Notes: generated from the sequence alone by a model not told the origin. A stretch of 64,000 bases of DNA from an uncultured Flammeovirgaceae bacterium (GCA_937883755.1 CAKZYA010000073.1:1-64000), one strand, 5' to 3'; positions 43,157 to 53,864 are shown, numbered from the stretch's first letter. Program-made: numbers and translations.

Positions 43157-44644
43157 TCATTCTGACGACTGTATCGAGGGATGAGATAAGTCGCCTACAC
43201 TTCCTTTCACTGGTATAAATTCTAGCGGCGGATAGGATAAAGCTACGTCATTTACATCCTTCCCTTTTAAAAAGCGAATAATGGTAGGAATCGCTTCCGG
43301 ATGGGTAAATACCTGTTCGTGCCCGGCATTGTTGACGATGATATGACTGCTATTAGAAAACCCCCAACGAACTTCTTCTGCTTGATAAGGCGGCGTATTA
43401 AAATCTAATGTTCCACTCATAAACAAAGTACGAATATTACTTACGAGAGGTGCACGAAACTCTTCACCTAGATCAGGGTGTGGCCAATCTGTATCCATCA
43501 TGGCAGTAAGAATATTCTGAAACGGGCTTATAGCTAATTCTTCTTCTACCCGGGCTAAACGGTTCGTACTCGCCCCCGATGCTACATCCATCGTAGCATT
43601 CATACCGTGCGCTCCGTAGAAACCTCCAATACGTTTTTGTATAAACCACTGTAGCAGGGAATGATCACCCTGATCTATACTGTACAGTAAACGAGGGAAA
43701 ACGGGAATATCCGAAGCATCACCTATATCAATGACTAAAATCATGTTTAGCCCAAAAGAACCAACCTTTACCGACATAGGTTCATCCGTAAGGGGCGAAG
43801 TAATTTCTATCTCAGCCGGATTCTCGTCCAGAGTACGAACCACACGCTGGTACAAATCCATTAAGTCGGGAACTGCTTGATTCACGTTTGGATCAGCCTG
43901 AGCCATCAACGCAATTTTCTGAAACTGCGTATCCATCGCTGAAGGTAGTTTGAAAGTATGATTAAGCCCCTCTACGCCAATTAGTACCGCATTTTTTACG
44001 TGCGAACCAAAATACTTGATGTAGGCTTGTCCCAAATGCGTTCCGTAGCTAAACCCTAATAATGAGAATTGATCGTAGGATAAAGCTTGACGCAAATCGT
44101 CGATATCCTGAGCACTTTCCAGCGTAGTGTACCCGTGTAAATCAACACCCCGTTCCTCAAAATCAGCTAAAGCAGCTTGACCCATTTCTTCAAAATAGCT
44201 TTTCCTTACCGCTTCGTTGGCGAGAACATCCATCGGAATACCTTTTTGATGGATATACAATACTCGTTCAGACCCAGCTCCCGTTCCCCGCTGATCGAGT
44301 AAAATAATATCACTCACTTCTAAAAAGGGCAGCCACCGTTCCAAGTAGTAAGGATCTTCCGCCTGCCAAGTACAGCTTTGTCCGGGACCACCCTCCAGAT
44401 AGATCAACGGAACATCCGGTTCAGAATTAGTACTCTTTAGTTGGATAAACTGAACGGCAATATTTTCCGAATCGGGATTGATCCGGTTCTCCGCTACCGT
44501 CAGGCTTCCAACAGTAGCGTTCACCACTGTTCCCGAGGTAGTTTTGAAAGACTTATTTTCGGTAGTTAGGCGTTCGGAGTAGTCTTGGGCACCGGCAAAA
44601 TAACTCATTAGCCACACACCAAGCATTAACAATAGATTTTTCAT
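43157..44644 (-). CDS. exported alpha/beta-hydrolase (proline iminopeptidase/TAP-like)
   Basis: A 495-residue exported hydrolase. Signal peptide (LLLMLGVWLMSYFAGAQ), oxyanion region LEGGPGQSC near 80, DQRGTGAGS near 118, nucleophile Ser in GFSYGTHLGQ near 197, catalytic Asp in SGTLDFNTPP near 415 and His in AGHEQVF near 448. The GGPG and DQRG signatures are those of the tripeptidyl/proline aminopeptidase (TAP-like) group. It is divergent from the second LytS/LytTR operon. Its coding strand ends near the aconitase terminator in a convergent layout. Confidence 0.88.
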   Translation of the reverse strand: MKNLLLMLGVWLMSYFAGAQDYSERLTTENKSFKTTSGTVVNATVGSLTVAENRINPDSENIAVQFIQLKSTNSEPDVPLIYLEGGPGQSCTWQAEDPYYLERWLPFLEVSDIILLDQRGTGAGSERVLYIHQKGIPMDVLANEAVRKSYFEEMGQAALADFEERGVDLHGYTTLESAQDIDDLRQALSYDQFSLLGFSYGTHLGQAYIKYFGSHVKNAVLIGVEGLNHTFKLPSAMDTQFQKIALMAQADPNVNQAVPDLMDLYQRVVRTLDENPAEIEITSPLTDEPMSVKVGSFGLNMILVIDIGDASDIPVFPRLLYSIDQGDHSLLQWFIQKRIGGFYGAHGMNATMDVASGASTNRLARVEEELAISPFQNILTAMMDTDWPHPDLGEEFRAPLVSNIRTLFMSGTLDFNTPPYQAEEVRWGFSNSSHIIVNNAGHEQVFTHPEAIPTIIRFLKGKDVNDVALSYPPLEFIPVKGSVGDLSHPSIQSSE

Positions 44645-44752
44645 CGCATTTGGTTTTTCCCCAATGATAAACCGGGAGCTAATATCGAAGATTAAAAGTA
44701 GCTTAGTGGCCTATAACTGGGGATAGATTATTGATTTGACTATACCAATGGC

Positions 44753-44801
44753 ATTCGTCATCCGGTAAAGCTAATTCGGACGACCTTACCGATTATTCGT
44801 C
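44753..44801 (+). promoter_or_regulatory. direct repeats of ATTCGTC before the second LytS/LytTR operon
   Basis: ATTCGTC occurs at 44753-44759 and 44795-44801, exactly 42 bases apart (about four helical turns), with a related ATTCGGAC between at 44774 and ATTCCCGACC after. CGGTAA (44763) and TTACCG (44786) form an inverted pair inside. This layout fits binding by a LytTR dimer, and TTCGTC recurs before the other LytTR operon. Inferred by eye. Confidence 0.45.
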
Positions 44802-44844
44802 GACCATTCCCGACCAACGTCTATTTTTTGAGTAGTTTTCAGGT

Positions 44845-45909
44845 ATGGAAGAGGAAAACCATATCGTTGATCGGATTTTACAGAATCGCTGGTTGACGCA
44901 TTCTTTGTTCTGGGCCAGTTGGTTACTTATAGCTCCACTTACCTCCAACGAAAACATATCTGAAATAAGAGGAATGTTTATCTATCGGGCAGTCGGCATA
45001 CCTACAAAGATGATGGCAACCTATTTGCTGGTCTACGTTCAAATCCCTCAACTTTTACAGAAAAAGAAGTATATTCAGTTTATACTAAGTTTAGTAGTTA
45101 GCATATTATTCTTCACGATTTTATATCGCTTCAACAATATTCATATCGCCGAAAGATTAAGCGATCCTGAAGAAATAAGAGAATCTTTAGGGCAAATTAT
45201 ATGGGAATTTGAGTTTACTGTGCTTGGCTATTTTGATCGAGTATACGGTATTGCTTTTCTCTTTCTCTTCATTAAAATGATCAAGGACCGAGGTGTAGAA
45301 AAACAAAAGGTCGAGATGCTGAAGCAAGAGAAAGCAAATGCCGAACTTAATTTTCTAAAAGCGCAAATTCACCCCCACTTTCTATTCAATACGCTTAACA
45401 ATCTATACGCACTTACTTTGGAGAAATCAGATGAAGCCCCCGAAGTGGTTGCCAAACTGGCAGAGATGCTAGACTATATGCTCTACCGTTGCCGGGACGA
45501 GAAAGTACCGATTAGCCAAGAAATCGCGCTGTTGAAACACTATATTGATTTGGAAAAATTGCGATACGGGAATCGGCTTACGTTAGACTTCACGCATTCA
45601 GTTGATAACCCACGAACTCCAATTGCCCCACTTATCCTAATTTCAATTGTAGAAAATGCTTTTAAACATGGGGTTAGCAGCGTGGTCGGCCCAGCTGCGG
45701 TTACCATATCTTTAGAAGTGTTAAACGGTAAGTTGAATTTTAATGTGATAAACAGCAAGCCGATAGTTATGGAAGATGACCCAATGAATTATAGAAAAGG
45801 AATTGGCGTGCAAAATGCTCAACGTCAGCTAGATTTGCTGTACCCTAATCAGTATGAGTGGCGCATTGAAGAACACACTGAAACCTATGAAGTAAACTTG
45901 AGTCTATGA
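44845..45909 (+). CDS. LytS-type membrane sensor histidine kinase (second copy)
   Basis: A 354-residue kinase with four hydrophobic helices in the N-terminal about 145 residues, a coiled linker (about 145-172, KQKVEMLKQEKANAEL), and the LytS kinase core: His 178 in IHPHFLFNTLN, SIVENAFKHG near 267 and the nucleotide-binding segment GIGVQNAQRQLD near 325. It overlaps the regulator gene by 4 bases. It resembles the kinase at 37938-38939 in architecture but the sensory membrane part is different. A divergent hydrolase lies on its other side. Confidence 0.92.
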   Translation: MEEENHIVDRILQNRWLTHSLFWASWLLIAPLTSNENISEIRGMFIYRAVGIPTKMMATYLLVYVQIPQLLQKKKYIQFILSLVVSILFFTILYRFNNIHIAERLSDPEEIRESLGQIIWEFEFTVLGYFDRVYGIAFLFLFIKMIKDRGVEKQKVEMLKQEKANAELNFLKAQIHPHFLFNTLNNLYALTLEKSDEAPEVVAKLAEMLDYMLYRCRDEKVPISQEIALLKHYIDLEKLRYGNRLTLDFTHSVDNPRTPIAPLILISIVENAFKHGVSSVVGPAAVTISLEVLNGKLNFNVINSKPIVMEDDPMNYRKGIGVQNAQRQLDLLYPNQYEWRIEEHTETYEVNLSL

Positions 45910-46640
45910 CCACCCAGAATAAAATTAATTGCCTAGTGGTAGATGATGAGCCACTGGCAGCCAAATTATTGACAAGGCATATCGATCAATTCTCACAGTT
46001 GAACCTGGTAGCTATTTGTGGAAATGCCCTTGAGGCCTTTGATATACTACAGAAGGAGTCCGTAGATTTGCTATTTTTAGATATTCAGATGCCAGGCATC
46101 GACGGCCTCAGATTCGCCCGATCTTTACAACATTCCCCTAGCATTATTTTTACCACTGCCTACCGCGATTATGCGGTAGAAAGCTACGAACTAGATGTGG
46201 TAGACTATTTACTCAAGCCCATTACCATTGACCGTTTTCTGAAATCCATCACTAAATATCTGGGACGAACTAATAATGAGCAAGCAAACAAATACCCCGG
46301 AGAAATCACTACCAATAGCGAAGCCTCGTTCATGTACGTAAACACTAATCGTAAATTTGTAAAAATACGATTCGATGAAGTGTTATATGTCGAGAGCCTA
46401 AAGGATTATGTGAGTATTCATCTTCCTAATCAGCGTATTCTAACCAAGGAGAAAATCAGTGAGTTTGAGCAGAAGTCACCCCCTCATTTTCTCCGTATCC
46501 ACCGTTCCTATATTGTCAACACTGATAAAATTACTGCCTATACCATGCATGATGTAGAGATTCAGGGTAAGGAAATTCCTATTGGGGTATCTTATAAAAA
46601 AGAGGCAGTTAAGTTCTTAAGGAAAAATGGCACTCGCTAG
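45906..46640 (+). CDS. LytTR-family response regulator (second copy)
   Basis: A 244-residue receiver plus LytTR regulator: Asp 59 in FLDIQMPG is the phosphoacceptor, with VVDDEP near 12, TTAYRDYAVESY near 88 and Lys in LKPITIDRF near 108, then the LytTR domain (about 145-240) with VESLKDYVSIHL, FLRIHRSYIVN and EIPIGVSYK. It shares the kinase-regulator coupling, length and motif spacing of the first pair (38936-39643), so the two operons look like paralogues. Likely regulates its own operon through the ATTCGTC repeats and possibly the divergent hydrolase gene. Confidence 0.93.
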   Translation: MTTQNKINCLVVDDEPLAAKLLTRHIDQFSQLNLVAICGNALEAFDILQKESVDLLFLDIQMPGIDGLRFARSLQHSPSIIFTTAYRDYAVESYELDVVDYLLKPITIDRFLKSITKYLGRTNNEQANKYPGEITTNSEASFMYVNTNRKFVKIRFDEVLYVESLKDYVSIHLPNQRILTKEKISEFEQKSPPHFLRIHRSYIVNTDKITAYTMHDVEIQGKEIPIGVSYKKEAVKFLRKNGTR

Positions 46641-46707
46641 TTTTATGGATATTTATAATAATGATTAACAGATATTTACAATCACTTACCGTAAATAACA
46701 CTTTAAG

Positions 46708-48840
46708 TTACCCTACTTCATCCATCAACTTTTGTAGAATATCCTGGGCTGCTTGAGCGATCACTGTTCCTGGGCCAAATACACCTAGCACTCCTAGTTG
46801 ATACAGGAAGTCATAATCTTTAGGGGGAATCACCCCACCGACGATAATACCAATATCATCTCGGTCAATCTTTTTTAGTTCCTCAATTAAATCTGGAACA
46901 AGCGATTTATGGGCTCCGGCTAAACTGGAGATTCCAATTATGTGGACATCATTCTCCCCTGCTTGTCGTGCTACCTCTTCCGGAGTCTGAAAGAGTGGCC
47001 CAATGTCTACATCGAAGCCTAAGTCAGCGAAACTAGTAGCAATCACCTTTGCTCCCCGATCATGGCCGTCTTGCCCCATTTTAGCAACTAGTATTCTCGG
47101 GCGACGACCATCCATTTCCGCAAACTGGTCAGATAACTGTCGTGCTTTAACAAAATCTTCGTTCATCGCAATTTCTTTAGCGTATACACCTTGTATCGTA
47201 CGAGAAGTTGCCTGAAACCGTCCAAACACCTTTTCCAGAGCATTAGAGATTTCTCCAAGTGTGGCTCGTTCTCGAGCAGCTGCTACTGCCAGCTCTAGCA
47301 GGTTACTTTCATTTGTCTTAGCCGCCTTTTCCAGCGATGTAAGCGCATATCTCACCTTTTGGCTATCTCGGCTATCTTTAACCGCTTTCAGGCGCTGTAG
47401 CTGCTCTGAGCGCACTTGCTCATTGTCTACCTCTCTAACTTCAAACCCTGCTTCCTGACCACTCTCAGTTTCTACCTGAAAGCGATTGACCCCGACAATA
47501 ATTTCTTCTCCAGTATCAATACGTGCCTGCTTTTTAGCTGCGGCTTCTTCAATACTCAGTTTAGGAATTCCTTGCTCAATTGCCTGAGCCATCCCTCCTA
47601 AACGCTCAATCTCTTCTAAATGTGCTTTAGCCTTCTTAATCAGATCACCGGTTAATGATTCGACGTAATAAGAACCTCCCCAAGGATCAATCACGGGAGT
47701 AATTGTTAGTTCTTCCTGTAGAAAAAGCTGGGTATTACGGGCAATCCGGGCTGAAAAATCCGTAGGTAGGGCAATGGCCTCATCTAAAGCGTTGGTGTGT
47801 AATGACTGTGTCCCGCCAAATACAGCGGCCATCGCTTCCAGGCAGGTACGAGCTACGTTATTAAATGGGTCTTGCTCAGTAAGGCTGTATCCTGAAGTCT
47901 GGCAGTGGGTTCTTAACGCCATTGACTTAGGATTCTGAGGATCGAATGATTTCATTAATTCTGCCCACAGTACCCGTCCGGCTCGCATTTTGGCAATTTC
48001 CGTGAAAAAACCCATTCCGATTCCCCAAAAGAATGACAAGCGAGGAGCAAAGTCATCAATTTTTAGGCCTGCTTTTAAACCCGTTTTCACATACTCTAAA
48101 CCGTCCGCCAGGGTGTAGGCCAACTCTAGATCAGCCGGAGCACCTGCCTCATGCATATGGTAACCACTAATGCTAATAGAATTAAATTTAGACATGTGCC
48201 GAGCGGTGTACGCAAAAATATCAGAGATAATCCGCAACGATGGCTGGGGAGGGTAGATGTAAGTGTTGCGAACCATAAACTCTTTAAGAATATCATTCTG
48301 GATAGTTCCTTTCAGTTGCTCGGGCTTTACTCCTTGTTCTTCAGCAGCCACAATGTAAAAGGCCATAATCGGAATAACCGCTCCGTTCATGGTCATTGAT
48401 ACTGACATTTGATCGAGAGGAATCTGGTCAAACAATATTTTCATATCCTCTACCGTATCAATAGCTACTCCGGCCTTACCCACATCGCCTTTCACCCGAG
48501 GATGATCCGAGTCGTAGCCCCGGTGGGTGGGCAGATCGAAGGCTACGGATAGCCCCTTTTGTCCAGCAGCCAGATTTTCCCGATAAAAAGCATTAGATTC
48601 AGTCGCAGTAGAAAAGCCCGCGTACTGGCGGATGGTCCAGGGTTTTCCCACGTACATAGAAGCGTATGGTCCCCTCAGATACGGCGGTAGTCCTGCTACT
48701 GCATCCAGGTGATCTAATTCATCCAAATCCGATGATCGGCACACCACCGATTGAACAGCACTTTCTTCTGCGGGCGTTTGAGCTTGTTCCGGTTGGATAC
48801 GGACGGCCTCAAAGCGATATTTCTGAAAATCGGGCTTCAT
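46708..48840 (-). CDS. scpA: methylmalonyl-CoA mutase, catalytic subunit
   Basis: A 710-residue large subunit converting methylmalonyl-CoA and succinyl-CoA. The TIM barrel (about 40-560) contains [14 protein letters not shown] near 66 and the substrate-binding [19 protein letters not shown] near 308. The B12 domain (about 575-705) has the base-off motif GQDGHDRG near 590 (D-x-H-x-x-G), then [15 protein letters not shown] and the GGVIPPKDY stretch. It overlaps the small-subunit gene by 4 bases, so the two are coupled. Together they form the heterodimeric enzyme of propionate and succinate interconversion, which needs adenosylcobalamin. No partner epimerase is in this window. Confidence 0.95.
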   Translation of the reverse strand: MKPDFQKYRFEAVRIQPEQAQTPAEESAVQSVVCRSSDLDELDHLDAVAGLPPYLRGPYASMYVGKPWTIRQYAGFSTATESNAFYRENLAAGQKGLSVAFDLPTHRGYDSDHPRVKGDVGKAGVAIDTVEDMKILFDQIPLDQMSVSMTMNGAVIPIMAFYIVAAEEQGVKPEQLKGTIQNDILKEFMVRNTYIYPPQPSLRIISDIFAYTARHMSKFNSISISGYHMHEAGAPADLELAYTLADGLEYVKTGLKAGLKIDDFAPRLSFFWGIGMGFFTEIAKMRAGRVLWAELMKSFDPQNPKSMALRTHCQTSGYSLTEQDPFNNVARTCLEAMAAVFGGTQSLHTNALDEAIALPTDFSARIARNTQLFLQEELTITPVIDPWGGSYYVESLTGDLIKKAKAHLEEIERLGGMAQAIEQGIPKLSIEEAAAKKQARIDTGEEIIVGVNRFQVETESGQEAGFEVREVDNEQVRSEQLQRLKAVKDSRDSQKVRYALTSLEKAAKTNESNLLELAVAAARERATLGEISNALEKVFGRFQATSRTIQGVYAKEIAMNEDFVKARQLSDQFAEMDGRRPRILVAKMGQDGHDRGAKVIATSFADLGFDVDIGPLFQTPEEVARQAGENDVHIIGISSLAGAHKSLVPDLIEELKKIDRDDIGIIVGGVIPPKDYDFLYQLGVLGVFGPGTVIAQAAQDILQKLMDEVG

Positions 48841-50546
48841 AGCAGTAGCTTATAAATCATTTCCAAAAATGCAGTAAGATCTGATTTGGCATTTATCACT
48901 TCATGAATTACTTCCTGCTGCTGCAATTCGTATAGCCATGGTGATCGTCCTACTGCTATTTTAAACACTGAGCTGAGTTCGGGTTGCGTTGCCACACTAG
49001 CTAAGCGGGATTGATACCAGGCATCATCCGCACAAAAAACCAACAGGCTAGGCGAGTCCTCAGCTAGTATCAATTTTAATGACTGTTTGGGCAGTGGAAC
49101 GCGCAACCCTAGCGTGGTTATTACCCCAGTAACAAAAGTTATTTTATTACTAACTTTAGCATTATTATTAGTCTGAGGAGCCAGAATGGCTATTTTTGGT
49201 CGCTTTGCCTCAGTTAATCCGTCTGTAGTTAATCGAGTCTTTTCCCAAGGTGCACTGCCAGTCTGAACCTGGTCTTGAAGCTTAATTTGGTCAGTAGTTA
49301 TTCTCTCTAAAGAGTTAGCATAGCGAGTAGTACCAACTACCACTTGTTCCTGCTTGAGCAATTTCTCTTCGGTGGCTTTTATATTCGGATGAAAATGTTT
49401 AGTAGCATTTACTAAATCTGACTTACGGTACCCTCCACCCTCTTCTATATCTAGAAAGATTTTCCAAGCTTTCTCAGCCAATTGATTTACCGCATTTTCT
49501 AGAAAATGCGAACCATCTACCGGATTCGTAACATGCTGAAGTTTTCCCTCGTGCCTTAGTAAATGTTGGATATTGACTGCCATTCTTTGCCCAAAAGCAG
49601 TTGGTTCTGCATAGCGAAAATCGTGAGGGAACAATGAAATGATATCAGCTCCACCTACCGTAGCCGCTAGGGCTTCTACGGTATTTCGCATTAAATTAGC
49701 ATCAGGATCGTAAAGACTTTTATTTAATACCCCAGAGGTTGCCCTGATTTTTATTTGATAGGGATTAGGCGCATCTAATCCGTAAGCATTCAGTAGGTTA
49801 TATAGGAGCAAACGAATAGCACCAAATTTAGCAACATCAAGATAAAACTCCCCACTTAGACTTAAGGTAAGCTCAGTACTTGCCACTAGCGATTCTACAG
49901 ATATCCCTTGATCTGATAGTCTGTCCCAATAATCTACCATGAAGCTGAGAGAAGCTGCTAGTTCTTGAGTTGGAGTAGCTCCTTGGTTTCCTAGTATACT
50001 ACCCTGAATTCCGAGCCATCGAGTCTGGTTTGGATTATCACTATTATAAATCCGAGAAGCTAACTCAGAGATTTGCTCGTTGGTGGGCGAGAAGTTAGGA
50101 TTTATCACTGAAGAGTTATACAGAGCTACGTTTAAGCTGCGTGCTTGAGACCATTTCTTAACTAAGCCTTCAAGTTGCTCCCATTCTTCTGGCTTATATG
50201 TAATAGCTATTGACTGTAAAGAAGCTTCACTATTCTTTTCATGTGGTACATTAATTTTCTCGAGCTCAGAATAGGGAAGCATAATATTCTCTACCCCTAA
50301 CTGATTAACATTTTTACTGGATAAATTGGGAGAATGATCAGTCAATACTAAACCAATTAAGGTAGGTTTCTTGCCCGAGTTAATAAACTTATCATTTTTA
50401 AATGAGCCAGTTGTATTGATAGCTGATAATTCTAAACCACCTAGTGAAAAGGTGTATGGGAATGAAATAGCGTCTACCCGCTGCGTTTCCCGATTAGCTG
50501 CTCTAATCCAATCTTGCTCGTTTTTGGGTTGAAATTTCTTAAACAT
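48837..50546 (-). CDS. mutA: methylmalonyl-CoA mutase, small subunit
   Basis: A 569-residue subunit related to the catalytic one: barrel region (about 30-420; [21 protein letters not shown] and PVDGSHFLE), but its cobalamin-like C-terminal part (about 445-565) lacks the D-x-H-x-x-G motif; at the corresponding strand ([19 protein letters not shown]) no His is present. This is the usual inactive partner of MutB/ScpA heterodimers. It is the first gene of the operon and its stop overlaps the large-subunit start by 4 bases. The 5' region (to 51095) has no recognised B12 riboswitch by eye. Confidence 0.9.
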   Translation of the reverse strand: MFKKFQPKNEQDWIRAANRETQRVDAISFPYTFSLGGLELSAINTTGSFKNDKFINSGKKPTLIGLVLTDHSPNLSSKNVNQLGVENIMLPYSELEKINVPHEKNSEASLQSIAITYKPEEWEQLEGLVKKWSQARSLNVALYNSSVINPNFSPTNEQISELASRIYNSDNPNQTRWLGIQGSILGNQGATPTQELAASLSFMVDYWDRLSDQGISVESLVASTELTLSLSGEFYLDVAKFGAIRLLLYNLLNAYGLDAPNPYQIKIRATSGVLNKSLYDPDANLMRNTVEALAATVGGADIISLFPHDFRYAEPTAFGQRMAVNIQHLLRHEGKLQHVTNPVDGSHFLENAVNQLAEKAWKIFLDIEEGGGYRKSDLVNATKHFHPNIKATEEKLLKQEQVVVGTTRYANSLERITTDQIKLQDQVQTGSAPWEKTRLTTDGLTEAKRPKIAILAPQTNNNAKVSNKITFVTGVITTLGLRVPLPKQSLKLILAEDSPSLLVFCADDAWYQSRLASVATQPELSSVFKIAVGRSPWLYELQQQEVIHEVINAKSDLTAFLEMIYKLLL

Positions 50547-51122
50547 ACCAAGGTGATAACGTTACCGTTACACGATTTAACTGGCTATCAGGCTATTAGG
50601 TTACTATCGCTTTTTTTTGCCACTTTGATAGTAGAAATTAGCTTTTTCTGCTAAGTGTAAGGTTATCAAATTGTTAAGGATTTTTTACATTCTTAACCTG
50701 TGACTTTAATTTAATATTAAACTAATAACCTAATAATTTTCAAGGGCTATTTTTTGTATTTTTTTATATATGAATTTTTATGGAGATAAGACCTCTCTGA
50801 TTTAACCTTCAACCAAAGTATTACTGTAATGATTGTTCTTACTGATAAATAAGTAGTTACTATCACTTCATTCATTTTCTTCTTAAAACCCCACTAGTGG
50901 TTTTTACCTATCCCGAAAAATTTCACAGATTGTATAATTCCAATAATAATTCATGTCAATATCTCGCTCCCTTTTTTCTTTATTTTTTTTTTCCAACCTT
51001 TACCCTCCCCTGCAAATTAAATCCCATATTACTCAACAATAATTTGTAGCTCGTTTCAAGTAAAATCATGGCAGACTAATTGCTTCTAACGCTTCGTGCA
51101 TATGCGATCTAACCTATTACTG
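50547..51122. other. AT-rich divergent intergenic region between mutA and dnaA
   Basis: About 550 bases, very AT-rich, with no open frame worth reporting. A weak inverted repeat AAAACCCCACTAGTGGTTTT lies near 50885-50905. I did not see clusters of DnaA boxes (TTATCCACA or close forms) nor a convincing promoter, so a replication origin here is not supported. It presumably holds two divergent promoters. Confidence 0.6.
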
Positions 51123-52574
51123 ATGCAAGAGGATCAGGTAACTGTATGGAAAAACTGTCTTAAAACTATTCGCGAACATGTGGGTGAACAGGCTTTCAAC
51201 ACCTGGTTTGCTCCCATCAAACCATTGCGACTAGTAAACAAGACACTTACAATACAGGTACCTAGTCAATTCTTCTATGAGTGGTTAGAGGAGCACTTTG
51301 TGTATGTGCTTCGTAAGGCGATTGATGCTGAGATTGGATTGGATGGTCAATTAGAATACTCTGTAGTAGTAGATAATGGTGATCAGAAAAATAAACCAGT
51401 AGCCATTAAGTTACCTACTGCACCCAATGGTACTACTAAGCCCAGTAATGGTAGCAGTCGTAATCGACGGTATCAAGAACCCTCATCTGATTATAAGGGG
51501 CCCTTTTCTTTTCCTGAGATGGAAGAGCTTAAAGTGGAAACCAACTTAAATGATAAATACAGTTTTGATTCTTATATAGAAGGGGACTGTAACCGCCTTG
51601 CCCGGTCTGCCGGCTTTGCCGTATCTCAAAACCCAGGTAGCACTTCGTTTAATCCATTGATGATTTACGGTGGGGTCGGATTAGGCAAAACCCATTTGGT
51701 TCAGGCCATTGGAAATGAGATCAAGCGCAAGCAAGGTCATCAATTTGTTGTTTACGTTTCTTCGGAAAAATTTACCAGTCAATTTATTGAGGCACTAAAA
51801 AATAATAATGTTCAGAAGTTCACTAACTTCTATCTCCAAGTCGATGCCTTGATTCTGGATGATGTGCAGTTTTTGGCAGGCAAGGAGAAAACACAGGAAA
51901 TTTTCTTCCATATCTTTAACCACCTTCAACAGTCTGGTAAGCAGATTATCATGACAAGTGATTGTCCACCTCGCGATTTGCACGGACTTACTGAACGATT
52001 ACTTTCTCGTTTTAAGTGGGGCTTAACTGCTGATTTACAGACTCCCGATTTCGAGACCCGCATTGCCATTATCGAGCGAAAGTTGCAAGCCGAAGGGCTA
52101 GCTTTACCGTTTGAGGTGGTAGAATATCTGGCCTATAATGTAGATACTAATATCCGGGAGCTAGAGGGAATTTTAATCTCATTGGTAGCACACTCTTCAC
52201 TCGATAAACGAGAAATCTCTCTAAGCCTGGCTAAAGATATTCTGAAGAATATCATCCAAAATAATATTCCCGAAGTAGATATTGATCTGATTATAAAAAC
52301 AGTATCTCGTCACTACAATGTTTCTTTGCCTGATCTGAAATCTAAAACTCGTAAGAAAGAAGTAGTGGTACCCCGGCAAATCGCCATGTACTTCGCGAAG
52401 GAATATACCCAGCATTCATTAAAGGCCATTGGCTACCACTTCGGTGGTCGTGATCATGCCACAGTCATTCATGCTTGCCGATCCGTTCAGGAACAGATAA
52501 AAGTAAGTCCTGATTTCTCAGCTGAGATTAAAAGTTTACAAAATCAGCTTCAGGGTAAAAAGCCTAGACACTAG
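51123..52574 (+). CDS. dnaA: chromosomal replication initiator protein
   Basis: About 483 residues, start at ATG 51123 (MQEDQVTVWKNCLK); in-frame GTG 51096 and ATG 51102 are alternatives. Domain I (about 1-90, EHVGEQAFNTWFAPIKPL) is followed by a low-complexity Ser/Asn/Pro linker (about 95-135), the AAA+ domain with Walker A GGVGLGKTH near 183, Walker B LILDDVQF near 246 and TERLLSRFKWG sensor region, and the DNA-binding domain IV with SLPDLKSKTRKKEVVVPRQIAMY and the DnaA-box signature RDHATVIHAC near 449. DnaA opens the origin. No dnaN or other replication gene is adjacent; the neighbours are mutA and a phosphoesterase. Confidence 0.96.
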   Translation: MQEDQVTVWKNCLKTIREHVGEQAFNTWFAPIKPLRLVNKTLTIQVPSQFFYEWLEEHFVYVLRKAIDAEIGLDGQLEYSVVVDNGDQKNKPVAIKLPTAPNGTTKPSNGSSRNRRYQEPSSDYKGPFSFPEMEELKVETNLNDKYSFDSYIEGDCNRLARSAGFAVSQNPGSTSFNPLMIYGGVGLGKTHLVQAIGNEIKRKQGHQFVVYVSSEKFTSQFIEALKNNNVQKFTNFYLQVDALILDDVQFLAGKEKTQEIFFHIFNHLQQSGKQIIMTSDCPPRDLHGLTERLLSRFKWGLTADLQTPDFETRIAIIERKLQAEGLALPFEVVEYLAYNVDTNIRELEGILISLVAHSSLDKREISLSLAKDILKNIIQNNIPEVDIDLIIKTVSRHYNVSLPDLKSKTRKKEVVVPRQIAMYFAKEYTQHSLKAIGYHFGGRDHATVIHACRSVQEQIKVSPDFSAEIKSLQNQLQGKKPRH

Positions 52575-53824
52575 GCTCGGGTCAACTCTAAGATTGTGAT
52601 CTCCGGTCGGATACCCAAACGCCCCGGGTAACCAATGTAGCCAAAGCCCCGATTTACGTAAAGCTGCTGATCGCCTTCCTGGTACAATCCCGCCCACTGC
52701 TTATAGCGATACTGTACGAAACTCCAGCGGAAATTTCCCCACTCCACTCCAACCTGTCCACCGTGCGTATGTCCCGATAAGGTTAGTTCAATATCGGGAT
52801 GCTGCGAGCGTACCTGAGCATCCCAATGGCTAGGATCATGCGATAACAAGATGCGGGTATCCACGTCGTCCGCACCTTTATACGCCTTATTCAGATTACC
52901 GTACTGAGCAAAGCCGCCCGTCCCCCAATTCTCAACCCCGATAATTGCCAGACGATTATCACCGATCGTGAGGGTTCTATTTTCGTCCAGCAGCAGTTGC
53001 CAGTTCATCAGTTTATGAGCTTCTTTTACATTTTCCAGATTGGTTCGCTTTACTTCAGAAGAAGGCCAAGAAGTATAATCACCGTAATCGTGATTGCCTA
53101 AGATAGAGTAAATACCGAGCGGAGCCCTCAGCTTACTAAACACGGGAATATATTCTTCTACCTCGGTAGCTTTATTATTTACCAAATCACCGGTGAAAAA
53201 TATTAGATCAGGCTTTTCAGCCATCACCAGTTCAATCCCATGCATTACAGCTTTCTTATTGAAAAAACTTCCCGAATGGATGTCTGACAGTTGAGCAATA
53301 CGGATACCTTCCAAGCCACGTGGCAAATTTGCGATAGGTACTTTCACCTGATGAACAAGATAATTATGTGCTCCTGAAGCAACTCCATAACCCAATCCAA
53401 TTGCTGGAACTACCGTTGCCACTACCGAAGCCTGCGCTAGAAATTCAGAGCGACTGATTCCAGTAGCACGCTCACCAGAAGTACTCTCCGCAGGCGGAGC
53501 AAATTGAGCATAAGCCCACTGACCCAACCGAACTATATCATCAATCACCAGCACGATACTTCCAAAAAATTTAGAAGCGTAGTTCACAAAAATCCAGGCG
53601 AAGATGAAGGTTCGTTGACCGTCAGTCAGCACACTTTTTCCACCTAAATTATAGAATAAAAAGCTGGCAATAGCTACCAGGCTAATAAGCCAATATACCA
53701 CGTAGATGATCTGGCGTGGATACGTTGGTAGGTAACCAATGAGTACTCGGAACGCCTGAAAGGCGTAAAAATCAAGCAATAAAAAAACTCCGGCAATTAT
53801 GAGAATAGAGATCATTCTAGGCAT
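52571..53824 (-). CDS. membrane-anchored metallophosphoesterase
   Basis: A 417-residue protein. The N-terminal about 155 residues contain three to five hydrophobic helices. The C-terminal calcineurin-like domain has all family motifs: QLSDIHSG (metal Asp and His) near 185, TGDLVNN near 221, GNHDYGD near 250, and SGHTHGGQVG near 357. YkuE/YaeI-like enzymes hydrolyse UDP-linked or lipid phosphates, but the substrate is not readable. Its gene is convergent with dnaA, with stops overlapping by 4 bases (52571-52574). Upstream lies the terminator of the RND operon. Confidence 0.9.
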   Translation of the reverse strand: MPRMISILIIAGVFLLLDFYAFQAFRVLIGYLPTYPRQIIYVVYWLISLVAIASFLFYNLGGKSVLTDGQRTFIFAWIFVNYASKFFGSIVLVIDDIVRLGQWAYAQFAPPAESTSGERATGISRSEFLAQASVVATVVPAIGLGYGVASGAHNYLVHQVKVPIANLPRGLEGIRIAQLSDIHSGSFFNKKAVMHGIELVMAEKPDLIFFTGDLVNNKATEVEEYIPVFSKLRAPLGIYSILGNHDYGDYTSWPSSEVKRTNLENVKEAHKLMNWQLLLDENRTLTIGDNRLAIIGVENWGTGGFAQYGNLNKAYKGADDVDTRILLSHDPSHWDAQVRSQHPDIELTLSGHTHGGQVGVEWGNFRWSFVQYRYKQWAGLYQEGDQQLYVNRGFGYIGYPGRLGIRPEITILELTRA

Positions 53825-53833
53825 ATATTATAT

Positions 53834-53864
53834 AAAAAAACCCAACATAGTGCTGTTGGGTTTT
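53834..53864 (-). terminator. intrinsic terminator of the RND efflux operon
   Basis: AAAACCCAACA (53837-53847) pairs perfectly with TGTTGGGTTTT (53854-53864) across a 6-base loop; read on the minus strand it is followed by a T-run (53834-53840). It lies 20 bases after the stop of the RND gene. It also sits just before the start of the phosphoesterase gene on the same strand. Confidence 0.88.

Noticed and set aside
50547-50760. Cobalamin riboswitch upstream of methylmalonyl-CoA mutase
   Set aside because: No B12-box-like core was recognised by eye in the AT-rich leader; a covariance search would be needed to be certain.
50547-51122. Replication origin next to dnaA
   Set aside because: No DnaA-box cluster or AT-rich repeat arrays were seen; AT richness alone is not evidence.
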